DNA of 64,000 nucleotides from Maribacter sp. MJ134 (GTDB taxonomy: Bacteria > Bacteroidota > Bacteroidia > Flavobacteriales > Flavobacteriaceae). Every line of letters starts with the position of its first letter. Position 1 is the first letter of the stretch. Shown here piece by piece: positions 17,970-26,672 of the stretch. Where the stretch lies: contig NZ_CP034570.1 in assembly GCF_003970695.1 (NCBI RefSeq), positions 62,001-126,000 on the forward strand, in the 5' to 3' direction. The notes beneath the pieces were generated by a model, which ran no database searches, was not told the origin of the DNA, and saw nothing but the letters and a program-made list of their open reading frames with translations. The position numbers and the translations under genes are program-made.

Positions 17970-18251
17970 TTATTTTTCTACTGTGACACCTTTCCAGAAA
18001 GCCACTCTTCCTTTAATTCCTTTGGCCAATTCACTTACCTCTGGGTAGTACCAGGCCGCATCCGGGTTTTGTTTTCCATCAACTTCTAAGGTGTAATAAG
18101 AGGCTGTTCCTTTCCACGGACAAGAAGTATGAGTGTCACTACTTTTAAAATATTCTTTTTTAATACTTTCTGCTGGGAAGTAATGATTGTTTTCTACTAT
18201 GAGCGTATCATCACTTTCTGCAATTACGGTATTGTTCCAAATAGCTTTCAT
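17970..18251 (-). CDS. DUF427 family protein
   Basis: 93 residues, a single DUF427 domain. Visible marks are KAIWNNTVIAESDDTLIVENNHYFP, the conserved TSCPWKGTASYYTL and AWYYPEVSELAKGIKGRVAFW. The function is not known. It is the last gene of the egtB-egtD run (17 bp after egtD), which hints at a link with ergothioneine or small-thiol metabolism, but that is only positional. Confidence 0.88.
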   Translation of the reverse strand: MKAIWNNTVIAESDDTLIVENNHYFPAESIKKEYFKSSDTHTSCPWKGTASYYTLEVDGKQNPDAAWYYPEVSELAKGIKGRVAFWKGVTVEK

Positions 18252-18268
18252 GGCTTTTATTTTAGTTG

Positions 18269-19243
18269 TTAAACTGACTTTTTAAAAAGATAATTTTTAT
18301 AATAGTTCGTTGAGTCGGTAAATTCTGTAATAACTTGCAGTCCCGATTTTTCAGCCAGCCATTTCACTGTTTGGTCGTCATATTTTTGAGAAATTTCCGT
18401 GTGAATGGTTTCCCAAGCTTCAAAGGAGAGATTCAGACCTAAATCAGCAATATGCACTTTTTGATTTTCTTTCGACACTAAAAAGCTTTTTGCCGTGCCC
18501 GTTTCAGGGTCATAGACTTCCCAATGGATGAACTTGTCAAGTTTAAAATTGGCATGTAGTTCTCTATTGATACGGACTAATAAATTTTTATTGAAAGCTG
18601 CGGTAATTCCCTCTTGATCATTATAAGCGTTCAGTATCGTCTGGGGGTTCTTTTTTTGGTCAAAGCCTATAAATAAAAGGTCGTTTGGTTGCATGTAACT
18701 TTGCACTTTGGATAAAAATTCAATGGCCTGCTCATGTAAGAGGTTACCAATGTTTGAGCCTAGGAATAGAATCACTTTTCTTTCCTCTGAATTAAAATGA
18801 AGTGTTTCCAGCGTTTCAAAATAAGTTCCTTGCAGCGGTTCTGTTTTAAGACCTGGTATTTCTATCTCTAAATTCTTTTTGAGGGAATCTAGCGCGTTTT
18901 GGCTTATATCTATTGGTCTAAAGGTAAAGTTGATGTCTTTTTCTGTAAAATGACGTAGTAATATCTTTGTTTTCTTACCATCACCGGCACCCATTTCAAT
19001 GAGGTGGAAAAAACTATCTCCGTTGGAAAAATAAGAAGCTATTTCTTCCTTGTGCTTTTCTAAAATTAAAAATTCGGTATCCGTAAGATAATATGTGGGC
19101 ATAGCCATAATATCTTGAAAAAGCTTATCTCCGGCTTTGTCGTAAATATATTTTGAGGATAAATACTTGGGATAGGCTGTAAGACCTTGGTAGACCTCCC
19201 TTTGAAATTGGGAAGTAAACTTTGGTTCGGTTTCGTTTTGCAT
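18269..19243 (-). CDS. egtD: L-histidine N-alpha-methyltransferase, ergothioneine synthesis
   Basis: 324 residues. EgtD transfers three methyl groups from SAM to histidine, giving hercynine. Family blocks seen are LSSKYIYDKAGDKLFQDIMAMPTYYLTDTE, the SAM-binding LIEMGAGDGKKTKILL and VILFLGSNIGN, and the C-terminal KFIHWEVYDPETG. Length matches the family. It is 16 bp downstream of egtB. SAM for this reaction comes from metK at 35.2 kb. Confidence 0.93.
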   Translation of the reverse strand: MQNETEPKFTSQFQREVYQGLTAYPKYLSSKYIYDKAGDKLFQDIMAMPTYYLTDTEFLILEKHKEEIASYFSNGDSFFHLIEMGAGDGKKTKILLRHFTEKDINFTFRPIDISQNALDSLKKNLEIEIPGLKTEPLQGTYFETLETLHFNSEERKVILFLGSNIGNLLHEQAIEFLSKVQSYMQPNDLLFIGFDQKKNPQTILNAYNDQEGITAAFNKNLLVRINRELHANFKLDKFIHWEVYDPETGTAKSFLVSKENQKVHIADLGLNLSFEAWETIHTEISQKYDDQTVKWLAEKSGLQVITEFTDSTNYYKNYLFKKSV

Positions 19244-19259
19244 AGATGCTATGTCGTAA

Positions 19260-20420
19260 TTATTTGGCTAACCTTAAACCGGTAAATTGCCATCTTAAGT
19301 TCGTTTGAAAAAAATTGCGATAGGTGGGTCTAGAATGGTTGTTTGGGGTAGCTACGGAACTACCTCTAAGAACTTTTTGGTTTACCATAAACTTACCATT
19401 GTATTCCCCTAGGGCTCCATCGGCTTTTTTATAATTGGGATAGGGGAGGTAGGCACTTTCAGTCCATTCCCAACGCTGTCCCCATGAAAACAAATGCTGT
19501 GCCGCTTCCCATTCAAATTCAGTGGGAAGTCTGCAATCCTTCCATTGGGCATAGGCAAAAGCCTCAAAATAAGAAATATGGGTCAGGGGTTCATTCAAGG
19601 TTATTTCTCGTAAACCGTTTAGTGTGTAATGGTGCCATTCACCATCAATTTTATGCCAATATAAGGGAGCACTAATAGCTTCTTTATTCACCCAATCCCA
19701 TCCTTCTGCATGCCAAAGTTCAAACCTTTGGTAACCTCCTGCTTCTATGAAGGCTATGAATTCTCCATTGGTCACCAAACGGTTGGCTATGGAGTAGTCA
19801 TTCAGATAAACCTTGTGTCTCCCTAGTTCATTGTCATAACAGAAACCTTCGTTGGCATGACCTATTTCATAAATTCCTTCCGTAATGGGTATCCATTCAT
19901 GGGCATGCTTTTCAGGAACATGCTCTTGAAAAGTATCGGAATATTTAGGCAGTAGCGGATTGTTGCCTAAGATGTATTTAATATCCGTCAACAATAATTC
20001 TTGATGTTGTTTTTCATGGTGTATCCCTATTTCCAGTACTTCATGTAATGTGGTATTTTGTACTTCGGACAATAATTCGGTGAGTGCTGAGGTTACATAT
20101 TTCCTGTAATCGTAAACTTCTTGTACGGAAGGTCTGGACATATTACCTCTATCGGCTCTGATCACTCTCTTACCTACGGTCTCATAATAACTATTGAACA
20201 CAAATGAGAAATCAGTATTGAAGACCTTGTAGTCTGGTTGATAGACTTTGAGTATGAACTCTTCAAAAAACCAAGTAGTATGTCCCAGATGCCATTTTGG
20301 CGGAGATACGTCCACAATGGGTTGAACTACATAGTCTTCTGTCTCAAGCGGAAAACAAATAGTTTCTGAATGCTTCCGTGTTTCAATGAAGAAATCCAGA
20401 AGCGTATGGGTAAGAATCAT
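19260..20420 (-). CDS. egtB: Ergothioneine sulfoxide synthase EgtB
   Basis: 386 residues. EgtB is a non-haem iron enzyme that uses O2 to join a thiol to hercynine. An N-terminal DinB-like domain carries the iron ligands: HLGH (His44/His47) and HHEKQH (His135, His139). A C-terminal formylglycine-enzyme-like domain follows (about 170-386), ending LRGSSVATPNNHSRPTYRNFF and TGLRL. It is shorter than mycobacterial EgtB. No egtA or egtC is nearby, so cysteine rather than gamma-glutamylcysteine is the likelier sulfur donor (inference). Ovothiol synthase OvoA is excluded because the C-terminal methyltransferase domain is missing. Confidence 0.88.
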   Translation of the reverse strand: MILTHTLLDFFIETRKHSETICFPLETEDYVVQPIVDVSPPKWHLGHTTWFFEEFILKVYQPDYKVFNTDFSFVFNSYYETVGKRVIRADRGNMSRPSVQEVYDYRKYVTSALTELLSEVQNTTLHEVLEIGIHHEKQHQELLLTDIKYILGNNPLLPKYSDTFQEHVPEKHAHEWIPITEGIYEIGHANEGFCYDNELGRHKVYLNDYSIANRLVTNGEFIAFIEAGGYQRFELWHAEGWDWVNKEAISAPLYWHKIDGEWHHYTLNGLREITLNEPLTHISYFEAFAYAQWKDCRLPTEFEWEAAQHLFSWGQRWEWTESAYLPYPNYKKADGALGEYNGKFMVNQKVLRGSSVATPNNHSRPTYRNFFQTNLRWQFTGLRLAK

Positions 20421-20491
20421 GCAAACAATTTTCTATAAAGATAAATAAAATAGGTTTTTGGTAATTAATGCATAAGGATAAGAGATTGCAA

Positions 20492-21316
20492 TTATACCGC
20501 TACCGTCCCTTTTATATGAGGGTGTGGATTATAATCTAATAAAGTAAAATCCTCATACTTAAAATCAAAAATATTTTTCACCTCTGGGTTGAGCGCCATT
20601 TTAGGTAGCGGTCTAGGTTCCCTGCTCAATTGCAGTTCAACCTGTTCCATGTGGTTATTGTAAATATGGGCGTCACCAAAAGTGTGAATAAAATCACCTG
20701 ATTCGTAGCCACAGACCTGGGCCATCATCATGGTAAATAATGCATAAGAGGCGATATTAAAAGGAACGCCCAAGAAAATATCCGCGCTTCTTTGATAGAG
20801 TTGGCAAGATAATTTACCATCGGCCACGTAAAACTGAAAAAATGCGTGACAAGGGGGCAATGCCGCTTTGTTGTTCGCTACGTTTTCAGAAAACGATTTT
20901 GAAGTATCTGGAAGCACACTGGGATTCCAAGCGGATACCAGCATTCTTCGGCTGTTTGGGTTGGTTTTCAGAGAATGGACGACTTCTTTTATCTGGTCTA
21001 TTTCATCATCGTTCCAATTACGCCATTGATGCCCGTAAACGGGACCCAAATCACCGTTTTCGTCTGCCCATTCGTTCCATATTCTAACTCCGTTTTCCTG
21101 CAGGTATGCAATATTGGTGTCTCCCTTTAAAAACCAAAGCAGTTCGTATACAATGGATTTTAAGTGTAATTTTTTTGTGGTTACCATGGGAAACCCTTTA
21201 CTAAGGTCAAATCGCATTTGGTAACCGAAAACACTTTTTGTACCTGTTCCCGTGCGATCTCCTTTTTGGTTACCTTCAGCCAGTACGTGTTTTAATAAGT
21301 CGTGGTATTGTTTCAT
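20492..21316 (-). CDS. thyA: Thymidylate synthase
   Basis: 274 residues. It converts dUMP to dTMP with methylene-tetrahydrofolate. The nucleophile Cys156 is in [22 protein letters not shown] binds phosphate and the FNIASYALF and [15 protein letters not shown] blocks are intact. It lies between the nucleoside transporter and the ergothioneine genes. Palindromic repeats fill the 165 bp upstream. Confidence 0.97.
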   Translation of the reverse strand: MKQYHDLLKHVLAEGNQKGDRTGTGTKSVFGYQMRFDLSKGFPMVTTKKLHLKSIVYELLWFLKGDTNIAYLQENGVRIWNEWADENGDLGPVYGHQWRNWNDDEIDQIKEVVHSLKTNPNSRRMLVSAWNPSVLPDTSKSFSENVANNKAALPPCHAFFQFYVADGKLSCQLYQRSADIFLGVPFNIASYALFTMMMAQVCGYESGDFIHTFGDAHIYNNHMEQVELQLSREPRPLPKMALNPEVKNIFDFKYEDFTLLDYNPHPHIKGTVAV

Positions 21317-21317
21317 A

Positions 21318-21481
21318 GGCCCCTCTTCCGTCTCCCCAAAGGGAGAGATACTTTTTAAGAATACTAAAATAAAAGTATTGGAGCTGTTTAGCTATTAAAA
21401 ACAAATTTGATTATAAACTATTTATCAACTAGTATTTAGAAGTCCTCTTCCCTTTGGGGAGGGGATTTAGGGGAGGGGCTT
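21318..21481. repeat. Two inverted copies of a palindromic intergenic repeat (family A)
   Basis: Copy A1 (about 21318-21356) and copy A2 (about 21439-21481) face each other between thyA and the nucleoside transporter gene. Each centres on CTCCCCAAAGGGAG or its complement and carries flanking G-rich arms such as GGGGAGGGGATTTAGGGGAG. They form GC-rich hairpins in AT-rich DNA. Related copies are at 56.2, 56.3 and 57.7 kb. Confidence 0.7.
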
Positions 21482-22966
21482 TTACCCCAAAATCATACCG
21501 GCAATTGTTGCAGATAAGAGTGATGCTAATGATCCGCCCAAAACAGCTTTCATTCCAAACTCTGAAAGGATCTTTCTTTGGCCGGGGGCTAGTGAGCCTA
21601 TTCCGCCAATTTGTATACCTATTGAAGCAAAGTTGGCAAATCCACAAAGCATATAAGTGGCCATGATAATGGATTTGTTGAACTTTAAGTGTGGCAAGCT
21701 GGTCATGTCCTTCAATTCTGCCAATTGAATATAGCCCACAAATTCGCTTGCGGCCAATTTAATACCTAGTAATTGCCCCATGAGCATAATATCTTCTTTG
21801 GCAATACCTATCAGCCACATTAAAGGGGCAAATATGGTTCCTAGAATAGCTTCCAAAGAAAATTTTTGATAAGAGGTGTTCTCTGCCATCCAGCCATTGA
21901 GATTGGTAAAATCTCCCGTCCATTCCAAAATACCGTTTACCATGGCAATAATAGCAACAAAAACTAAGAGCATGGCGCCAACATTCACAGCTAGTTTTAG
22001 ACCTTCGGTTGTGCCATTGGCAATAGCATCAAGGAGATTAGATCCTATTTTTTCTGAAGAAACAGTAACGTCAGTATTGACCGCCTCCGTTTGTGGGTAC
22101 AACATTTTAGAAATTACAATAGCACCTGGCGCGGCCATAACGGAGGCTGCTAAAAGGTGTTTTGCGAATAATAATTGTAAAGTTTCATCCTCTCCTCCTA
22201 AAAATCCTATATAAGCCGCTAAGACAGCACCGGCCACGGTAGCCATGCCTCCAACCATGACTAAGAGAATTTCCGACTTTGTCATTTTCTCCAAATAAGC
22301 CTTGATCAATAATGGAGCTTCGGTCTGGCCCAAAAAAATATTACCGGCTACGGAAAGACTTTCCGCTCCTGAAATACCCAGACTTTTAGATAACAACCAA
22401 GCAAGCCACTTTACCACCTTTTGTATTACTCCCAAGTAAAAAAGTAAAGATGTTAAGGCGGAAAAGAAAATTATGGTAGGTAGTACCTGAAAAGCGAAAA
22501 TATACCCAAAGGTGCCTGTGTCAACGACAAGACCTTCAAAGAGAAATTTACTGCCGGCACGGGTAAATTCTAAAATGCTCACGAATATTTTACCGATTTG
22601 TTCAAATATCAACTGTACAAAGGGCACTTTAAGCACCCCAATGGCTATCAATAGTTGCAGGCAAAGACCAATACCTACGGTTCTCCAGTTAATCGCCTTA
22701 CGATTGGAACTGAACAAGAATGCTAGGGAAAGTAGCACTATCATGCCCAAAATACCTCGCCAGAGGCTATTTAGTGAAAAACCTTCACTGGGAATAGCAG
22801 AATTCATGGTATCCGAAGCTACATCGTTTATGATGGTCGTGTCTACAGGATTACTAAGGGATTCGGTAACTGGAGCTGTGGTCTGGGAAAAAAGGCTAAG
22901 GGTTACAAGTAGGCAGAATGTTGTAAGCAACCAAGTACCTTTTTTCATAAATAGGGGTTTGTCCAT
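21482..22966 (-). CDS. NupC-type concentrative nucleoside transporter
   Basis: 494 residues. Nucleoside uptake driven by a cation gradient. A signal-peptide-like N-terminus and a polar segment of about 50 residues precede the CNT fold: the N-terminal helices (WRTVGIGLCLQLLIAIGVLK), then the core with GNIFLGQTEAPLLIKAYL and TVAGAVLAAYIGFLG, and the last part with CGFANFASIGIQIGGIGSLAP. GQTEAPL is the nucleoside-contacting motif. Met1 at 22966 overlaps the upstream stop by one base; Met7 at 22948 would give the cleaner signal peptide. It is probably co-transcribed with thyA, linking salvage and dTMP synthesis. Confidence 0.9.
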   Translation of the reverse strand: MDKPLFMKKGTWLLTTFCLLVTLSLFSQTTAPVTESLSNPVDTTIINDVASDTMNSAIPSEGFSLNSLWRGILGMIVLLSLAFLFSSNRKAINWRTVGIGLCLQLLIAIGVLKVPFVQLIFEQIGKIFVSILEFTRAGSKFLFEGLVVDTGTFGYIFAFQVLPTIIFFSALTSLLFYLGVIQKVVKWLAWLLSKSLGISGAESLSVAGNIFLGQTEAPLLIKAYLEKMTKSEILLVMVGGMATVAGAVLAAYIGFLGGEDETLQLLFAKHLLAASVMAAPGAIVISKMLYPQTEAVNTDVTVSSEKIGSNLLDAIANGTTEGLKLAVNVGAMLLVFVAIIAMVNGILEWTGDFTNLNGWMAENTSYQKFSLEAILGTIFAPLMWLIGIAKEDIMLMGQLLGIKLAASEFVGYIQLAELKDMTSLPHLKFNKSIIMATYMLCGFANFASIGIQIGGIGSLAPGQRKILSEFGMKAVLGGSLASLLSATIAGMILG

Positions 22967-23595
22967 TAATTCCTTTTGGATATTTCATCCCTTAGCTTTG
23001 CGGCTTTCTCGTAATCTTCATTGGCCACTGCTTTGGCCAATTCCTTTTCTAGTTCATCTATACTTAATTCAGTATATCCATCGGTTGCACCTTGGTCTAT
23101 GGAAATTGTTTCCCCCTCTTGAAGAATCTCATCTACCATAATGCTGTCGTCAGTATCTTTCTTGTCGCCGTCCTTAGGCGAGAATTTCAAGAAAATACCC
23201 GCTTTGTCCAGAATGGTCTTATATGTAAAGATGGGTGCGTTAAACCGCAATGCCAAAGCAATCGCGTCACTTGTTCTTGCGTCAATGATTTCCTCTATTC
23301 CGTCTCGTTCGCATATAATACTGGAATAGAAAACACCATCCACCAGTTTGTGTATGATCACCTGTTTAATGACAATTTCAAACCTATCCGAAAAATTTTT
23401 AAATAGGTCATGGGTAAGCGGTCTCGGTGGTTTTATCTCTTTTTCCAAGGCTATGGCAATGGATTGCGCTTCAAAAGCCCCTATGACGATAGGTAATTTT
23501 CGGTCTCCCTCAACTTCGTTCAATATAAGGGCATAGGCACCATTCTGCGTTTGGCTATAGGAAATACCCTTTATTTTCAATCGTACTAGACTCAT
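22966..23595 (-). CDS. Bifunctional nuclease (BFN/DUF151) domain protein with UVR motif
   Basis: 209 residues. The DUF151 domain (about 1-135) carries LPIVIGAFEAQSIAIALE, PRPLTHDLFKNF and RTSDAIALALRFNAPIF. The C-terminal 40 residues (LEKELAKAVANEDYEKAAKLRDEISKR) match the UvrB/UvrC interaction motif. A plant member was reported to have RNase and DNase activity. The bacterial role is not settled. The stop overlaps the nupC-like start by one base (TAATG). Confidence 0.88.
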   Translation of the reverse strand: MSLVRLKIKGISYSQTQNGAYALILNEVEGDRKLPIVIGAFEAQSIAIALEKEIKPPRPLTHDLFKNFSDRFEIVIKQVIIHKLVDGVFYSSIICERDGIEEIIDARTSDAIALALRFNAPIFTYKTILDKAGIFLKFSPKDGDKKDTDDSIMVDEILQEGETISIDQGATDGYTELSIDELEKELAKAVANEDYEKAAKLRDEISKRN

Positions 23596-23608
23596 TGGAT
23601 AGTTTAAA

Positions 23609-23660
23609 ATAAAAAAGGCTGTTCAGATACTTGGGACTCCAACTATTTGAACAGCCCTTT
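23609..23660 (-). terminator. Terminator downstream of etfA
   Basis: Read on the minus strand, GGCTGTTCA (23656-23648) pairs with TGAACAGCC (23625-23617) and is followed by a run of T. The 22-base loop is longer than usual. It ends the etfBA transcript ahead of the bifunctional nuclease gene. Confidence 0.75.
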
Positions 23661-23681
23661 CGGGGCACAAATTAACAAAAT

Positions 23682-24650
23682 TTAGCTGTTTTGAGCTTTA
23701 AAATCCTTTAATTTTTCGATGAGTTGTGGCACCACTTCAAAAGCATCACCCACGATGCCGTAATCCGCGGCTTTAAAAAATGGAGCTTCAGGGTCCGTAT
23801 TAATAACCACCTTTGTTTTTGATGCGCTAACACCTGCTAGGTGCTGTATGGCTCCAGAGATTCCTATTGCGATATAAAGATTACTTGCTACAGGTTTCCC
23901 GGTCTGTCCTACGTGCTCTCCGTGAGGTCTCCAGCCTAAATCGGAAACGGGCTTGGAACATGCCGTCGCGGCACCGAGTACATCGGCTAATTCTTCTACC
24001 ATTCCCCAATTCTCTGGCCCCTTTAAACCTCTTCCCGCGGATACGACGATATCGGCATCAGCAATAGTTGCTTTACCGACTACCTTATCTATTTCCGTTG
24101 ATTTGGTACTAAAGGCATTATCGGATAGGGACACGGCGAAATCTTCAACGGTAGCACTGGTCTTATTCTCAATAGCACCAAAAGCATTATTGGAAACACC
24201 GATCACTTTCTTCTCGGAATTTATGGCCGTATGGGCAAAACCTTTGTTGCTAAAAACTGTTCTTTTTACTGTGAAAGAGCTGGTACTCTCTGGTGCCGCA
24301 ACGACATTAGGTACATAACCTGCATTTAAAGATGCCGCTAGCAGTGGTGCCATGAATTTGGTGTCCGCACTAGAGCTAACGATGGTGACCGTAGCACTTT
24401 CGTTTTCGACTGCACTAACGACCACTTGCGCATAAGCTTTAGCGTTAAAGGTGCCTAAGGCGTCGTTTTTTACGTGTAAGACCTTCGTAATTCCGTAATC
24501 TCCAAGCAGCTCGTTCTCATCACAATTTATGGTTACCGCGGTGGCGGATGTGCCTAACTGCTTTGCAACTTCGGCCGCATAAGAAGCTACTTCGAAGGCA
24601 TTTTTTTTCAATTTTCCGTTTTCGGATTCTGTATATACAACAACTGACAT
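23682..24650 (-). CDS. etfA: Electron transfer flavoprotein, alpha subunit
   Basis: 322 residues. It holds the FAD of ETF, which carries electrons from acyl-CoA dehydrogenases. The FAD signature is in the C-terminal half: VVSAGRGLKGPENW, DLGWRPHGEHVGQTGKPVASNLYIAIGISGAIQH and the ending VINTDPEAPFFKAADYGIVGD. It follows etfB with a 25-bp gap. Confidence 0.94.
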   Translation of the reverse strand: MSVVVYTESENGKLKKNAFEVASYAAEVAKQLGTSATAVTINCDENELLGDYGITKVLHVKNDALGTFNAKAYAQVVVSAVENESATVTIVSSSADTKFMAPLLAASLNAGYVPNVVAAPESTSSFTVKRTVFSNKGFAHTAINSEKKVIGVSNNAFGAIENKTSATVEDFAVSLSDNAFSTKSTEIDKVVGKATIADADIVVSAGRGLKGPENWGMVEELADVLGAATACSKPVSDLGWRPHGEHVGQTGKPVASNLYIAIGISGAIQHLAGVSASKTKVVINTDPEAPFFKAADYGIVGDAFEVVPQLIEKLKDFKAQNS

Positions 24651-24675
24651 TTTTCTTTCTTTTTAGATTAACTAC

Positions 24676-25416
24676 CTATATTACTTTGGCCTCGTTGTGA
24701 AGTAGGTTCACCAATTCGTCTACATCGTTAGCAAGCTTTACGGCTCCCTTTGGTGCGGGCTTATCAAACTTAACATCTTCCGTTGTGTTAGCAGTATCAA
24801 CGGGTTCAACAACAGTTAATTTTTTCTGGCGCGCTTGCATTATTCCTCTCATATTTGGGATGCGAAGATCACTTTCTTCAACAAGACCTTTTTGTCCGCC
24901 AACCACTAAAGGAAGGCTAGTGCTTAAGGTTTCTTTACCGCCATCTATTTCTCTTGTTGCAGTCGCGGTGCTCCCGTCCACCTCAAGTTGTACGCAGGTA
25001 TTTACAAAGTTCATATCCAGTAACGATGCCAAAATACCCGGCACCATTCCGCCATTATAATCAATAGATTCTCTACCTCCTATAACCAAATCATAGGCTC
25101 CGTTTTTAACAACATCCGCAAGTTGCTGGGCAACAAAAAAACCATCTGTAGGTTCTGCGTTAACCCGTATGGCCTCATCGGCGCCAATAGCCAGAGCCTT
25201 GCGCATTGTGGGTTCTACATTAGGACCTCCGACCGTGGCAACATGAACGGTAGCGCCTTGTTTTTCTTTAAACCACATTGCCCTGGTCAATCCAAATTCA
25301 TCATTAGGGTTGATTACGAATTGAACCCCGTTCGTATCGAATTTAGTATCTCCTTCAGTAAAATTTATCTTTGAAGTAGTGTCTGGAACATTACTTATGC
25401 AAACTAATATTTTCAT
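24676..25416 (-). CDS. etfB: Electron transfer flavoprotein, beta subunit
   Basis: 246 residues. It binds AMP and pairs with EtfA. Typical blocks are NPNDEFGLTRAMW, the ADEAIRVNAEPTDGFFVAQQLADVV region, DLVIGGRESIDYNGGMVPGILA and LPLVVGGQKGLVEESDLRIPNMRGIMQARQKKL, where the last is the recognition loop contacting dehydrogenases. It is divergent from pdhB. Confidence 0.94.
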   Translation of the reverse strand: MKILVCISNVPDTTSKINFTEGDTKFDTNGVQFVINPNDEFGLTRAMWFKEKQGATVHVATVGGPNVEPTMRKALAIGADEAIRVNAEPTDGFFVAQQLADVVKNGAYDLVIGGRESIDYNGGMVPGILASLLDMNFVNTCVQLEVDGSTATATREIDGGKETLSTSLPLVVGGQKGLVEESDLRIPNMRGIMQARQKKLTVVEPVDTANTTEDVKFDKPAPKGAVKLANDVDELVNLLHNEAKVI

Positions 25417-25591
25417 TTATGAAATGCTTTTAAAATGATGGCAACGAAGATAGCTAATAATTTCCAAATTTATTATGCATGCATAGTAAATTTTATAACT
25501 TTTTTTGATTCCAGCATTCATTAAATTGACATAATATTTGCTATTTTTGCTTGCTTTCATACGAATAGAATCTATATAATTATCCATATAC

Positions 25592-26569
25592 ATGAAAACA
25601 TTACAGTTTAGAGAGGCTATTGCCGAAGCCATGTCAGAAGAGATGAGAAGAGATGAATCCATTTATTTGATGGGTGAGGAGGTTGCTGAGTACAATGGTG
25701 CCTACAAAGCTTCTAAAGGTATGTTAGATGAGTTTGGAGAGAAAAGGGTCATAGATACGCCTATCTCCGAATTGGGTTTTGCGGGCGTTGCCGTAGGGTC
25801 TACGATGACAGGGAACAGACCCATAGTAGAATTTATGACATTTAATTTTGCGTTGGTCGGTATTGACCAGATAATAAATAATGCTGCAAAGATCAGGCAA
25901 ATGTCCGGTGGGCAATTTCCTTGTCCTATAGTTTTTAGGGGACCTACTGCTTCGGCGGGTCAATTAGCAGCTACGCATTCACAGGCATTTGAAAGTTGGT
26001 ACGCCAACTGTCCAGGTCTTAAAGTGGTGGTTCCATCTAATCCCGCAGATGCCAAAGGACTTTTAAAAGCGGCCATTAGGGATGATGATCCGGTCATTTT
26101 CATGGAATCGGAGCAGATGTACGGAGATAAGGGTGAGGTTCCCGAAGGAGAATATACCATCCCCCTGGGCGTTGCAGATATGCGAAGAACAGGCAGCGAT
26201 GTTACCATTGTGTCTTTCGGTAAAATTATAAAGGAAGCGGACAAGGCTGCCGACGAGTTAGAGAAAGAGGGTATAAGTTGTGAGATTATTGATTTACGTA
26301 CCGTTAAACCAATGGACTATGAAGCAATTTTAAAGTCGGTCAAGAAAACCAATCGTTTAGTGGTATTAGAAGAAGCTTGGCCTTTTGGTAATATTGCTAC
26401 GGAAATCACTTATCACGTTCAGGCTCATGCGTTTGATTATTTGGATGCTCCAATTGTTAAAATTAACACTGCGGACACTCCTGCTCCCTATTCTCCCGTA
26501 TTATTGGAGGAGTGGTTACCAAACCATAAGGATGTGGTGAATGCGGTTAAAAAAGTATTATATAAATAA
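25592..26569 (+). CDS. pdhB: Pyruvate dehydrogenase E1 component, beta subunit
   Basis: 325 residues. The N-terminal half has the E1-beta signature REAIAEAMSEEMRRDESIYLMGEEVAEYNGAYKASKGMLDEFG with the catalytic Glu in GEEV. The C-terminal transketolase domain has GSDVTIVSFGKI and LRTVKPMD. It is separated from pdhA-pdhC by 22 kb, as in other Flavobacteriia. A TATTTTTG -7 box lies at 25542-25549, with a TTG at 25526 that is closer than the usual spacing. It shares its promoter region with etfB. Confidence 0.94.
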   Translation: MKTLQFREAIAEAMSEEMRRDESIYLMGEEVAEYNGAYKASKGMLDEFGEKRVIDTPISELGFAGVAVGSTMTGNRPIVEFMTFNFALVGIDQIINNAAKIRQMSGGQFPCPIVFRGPTASAGQLAATHSQAFESWYANCPGLKVVVPSNPADAKGLLKAAIRDDDPVIFMESEQMYGDKGEVPEGEYTIPLGVADMRRTGSDVTIVSFGKIIKEADKAADELEKEGISCEIIDLRTVKPMDYEAILKSVKKTNRLVVLEEAWPFGNIATEITYHVQAHAFDYLDAPIVKINTADTPAPYSPVLLEEWLPNHKDVVNAVKKVLYK

Positions 26570-26593
26570 TTATCAAACTTTGTAAAAGTATCT

Positions 26594-26628
26594 TAGCTTC
26601 TTCGACCAAGGTCAAAGAAGCTTTTTTG
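26594..26628 (+). terminator. Intrinsic terminator after pdhB
   Basis: AGCTTCTTCGACC (26595-26607) pairs with GGTCAAAGAAGCT (26610-26622), with one central mismatch, followed by a T tract. Confidence 0.88.
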
Positions 26629-26672
26629 TTGGTATGTTATTTGCAGCGTAGCTTTTGAGAACATCATCATTC

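Noticed and set aside
19260..20420. Ovothiol synthase OvoA or selenoneine synthase SenA instead of EgtB
   Set aside because: The OvoA C-terminal methyltransferase domain is absent, and no SenB or SelD gene is adjacent, while EgtD follows directly.
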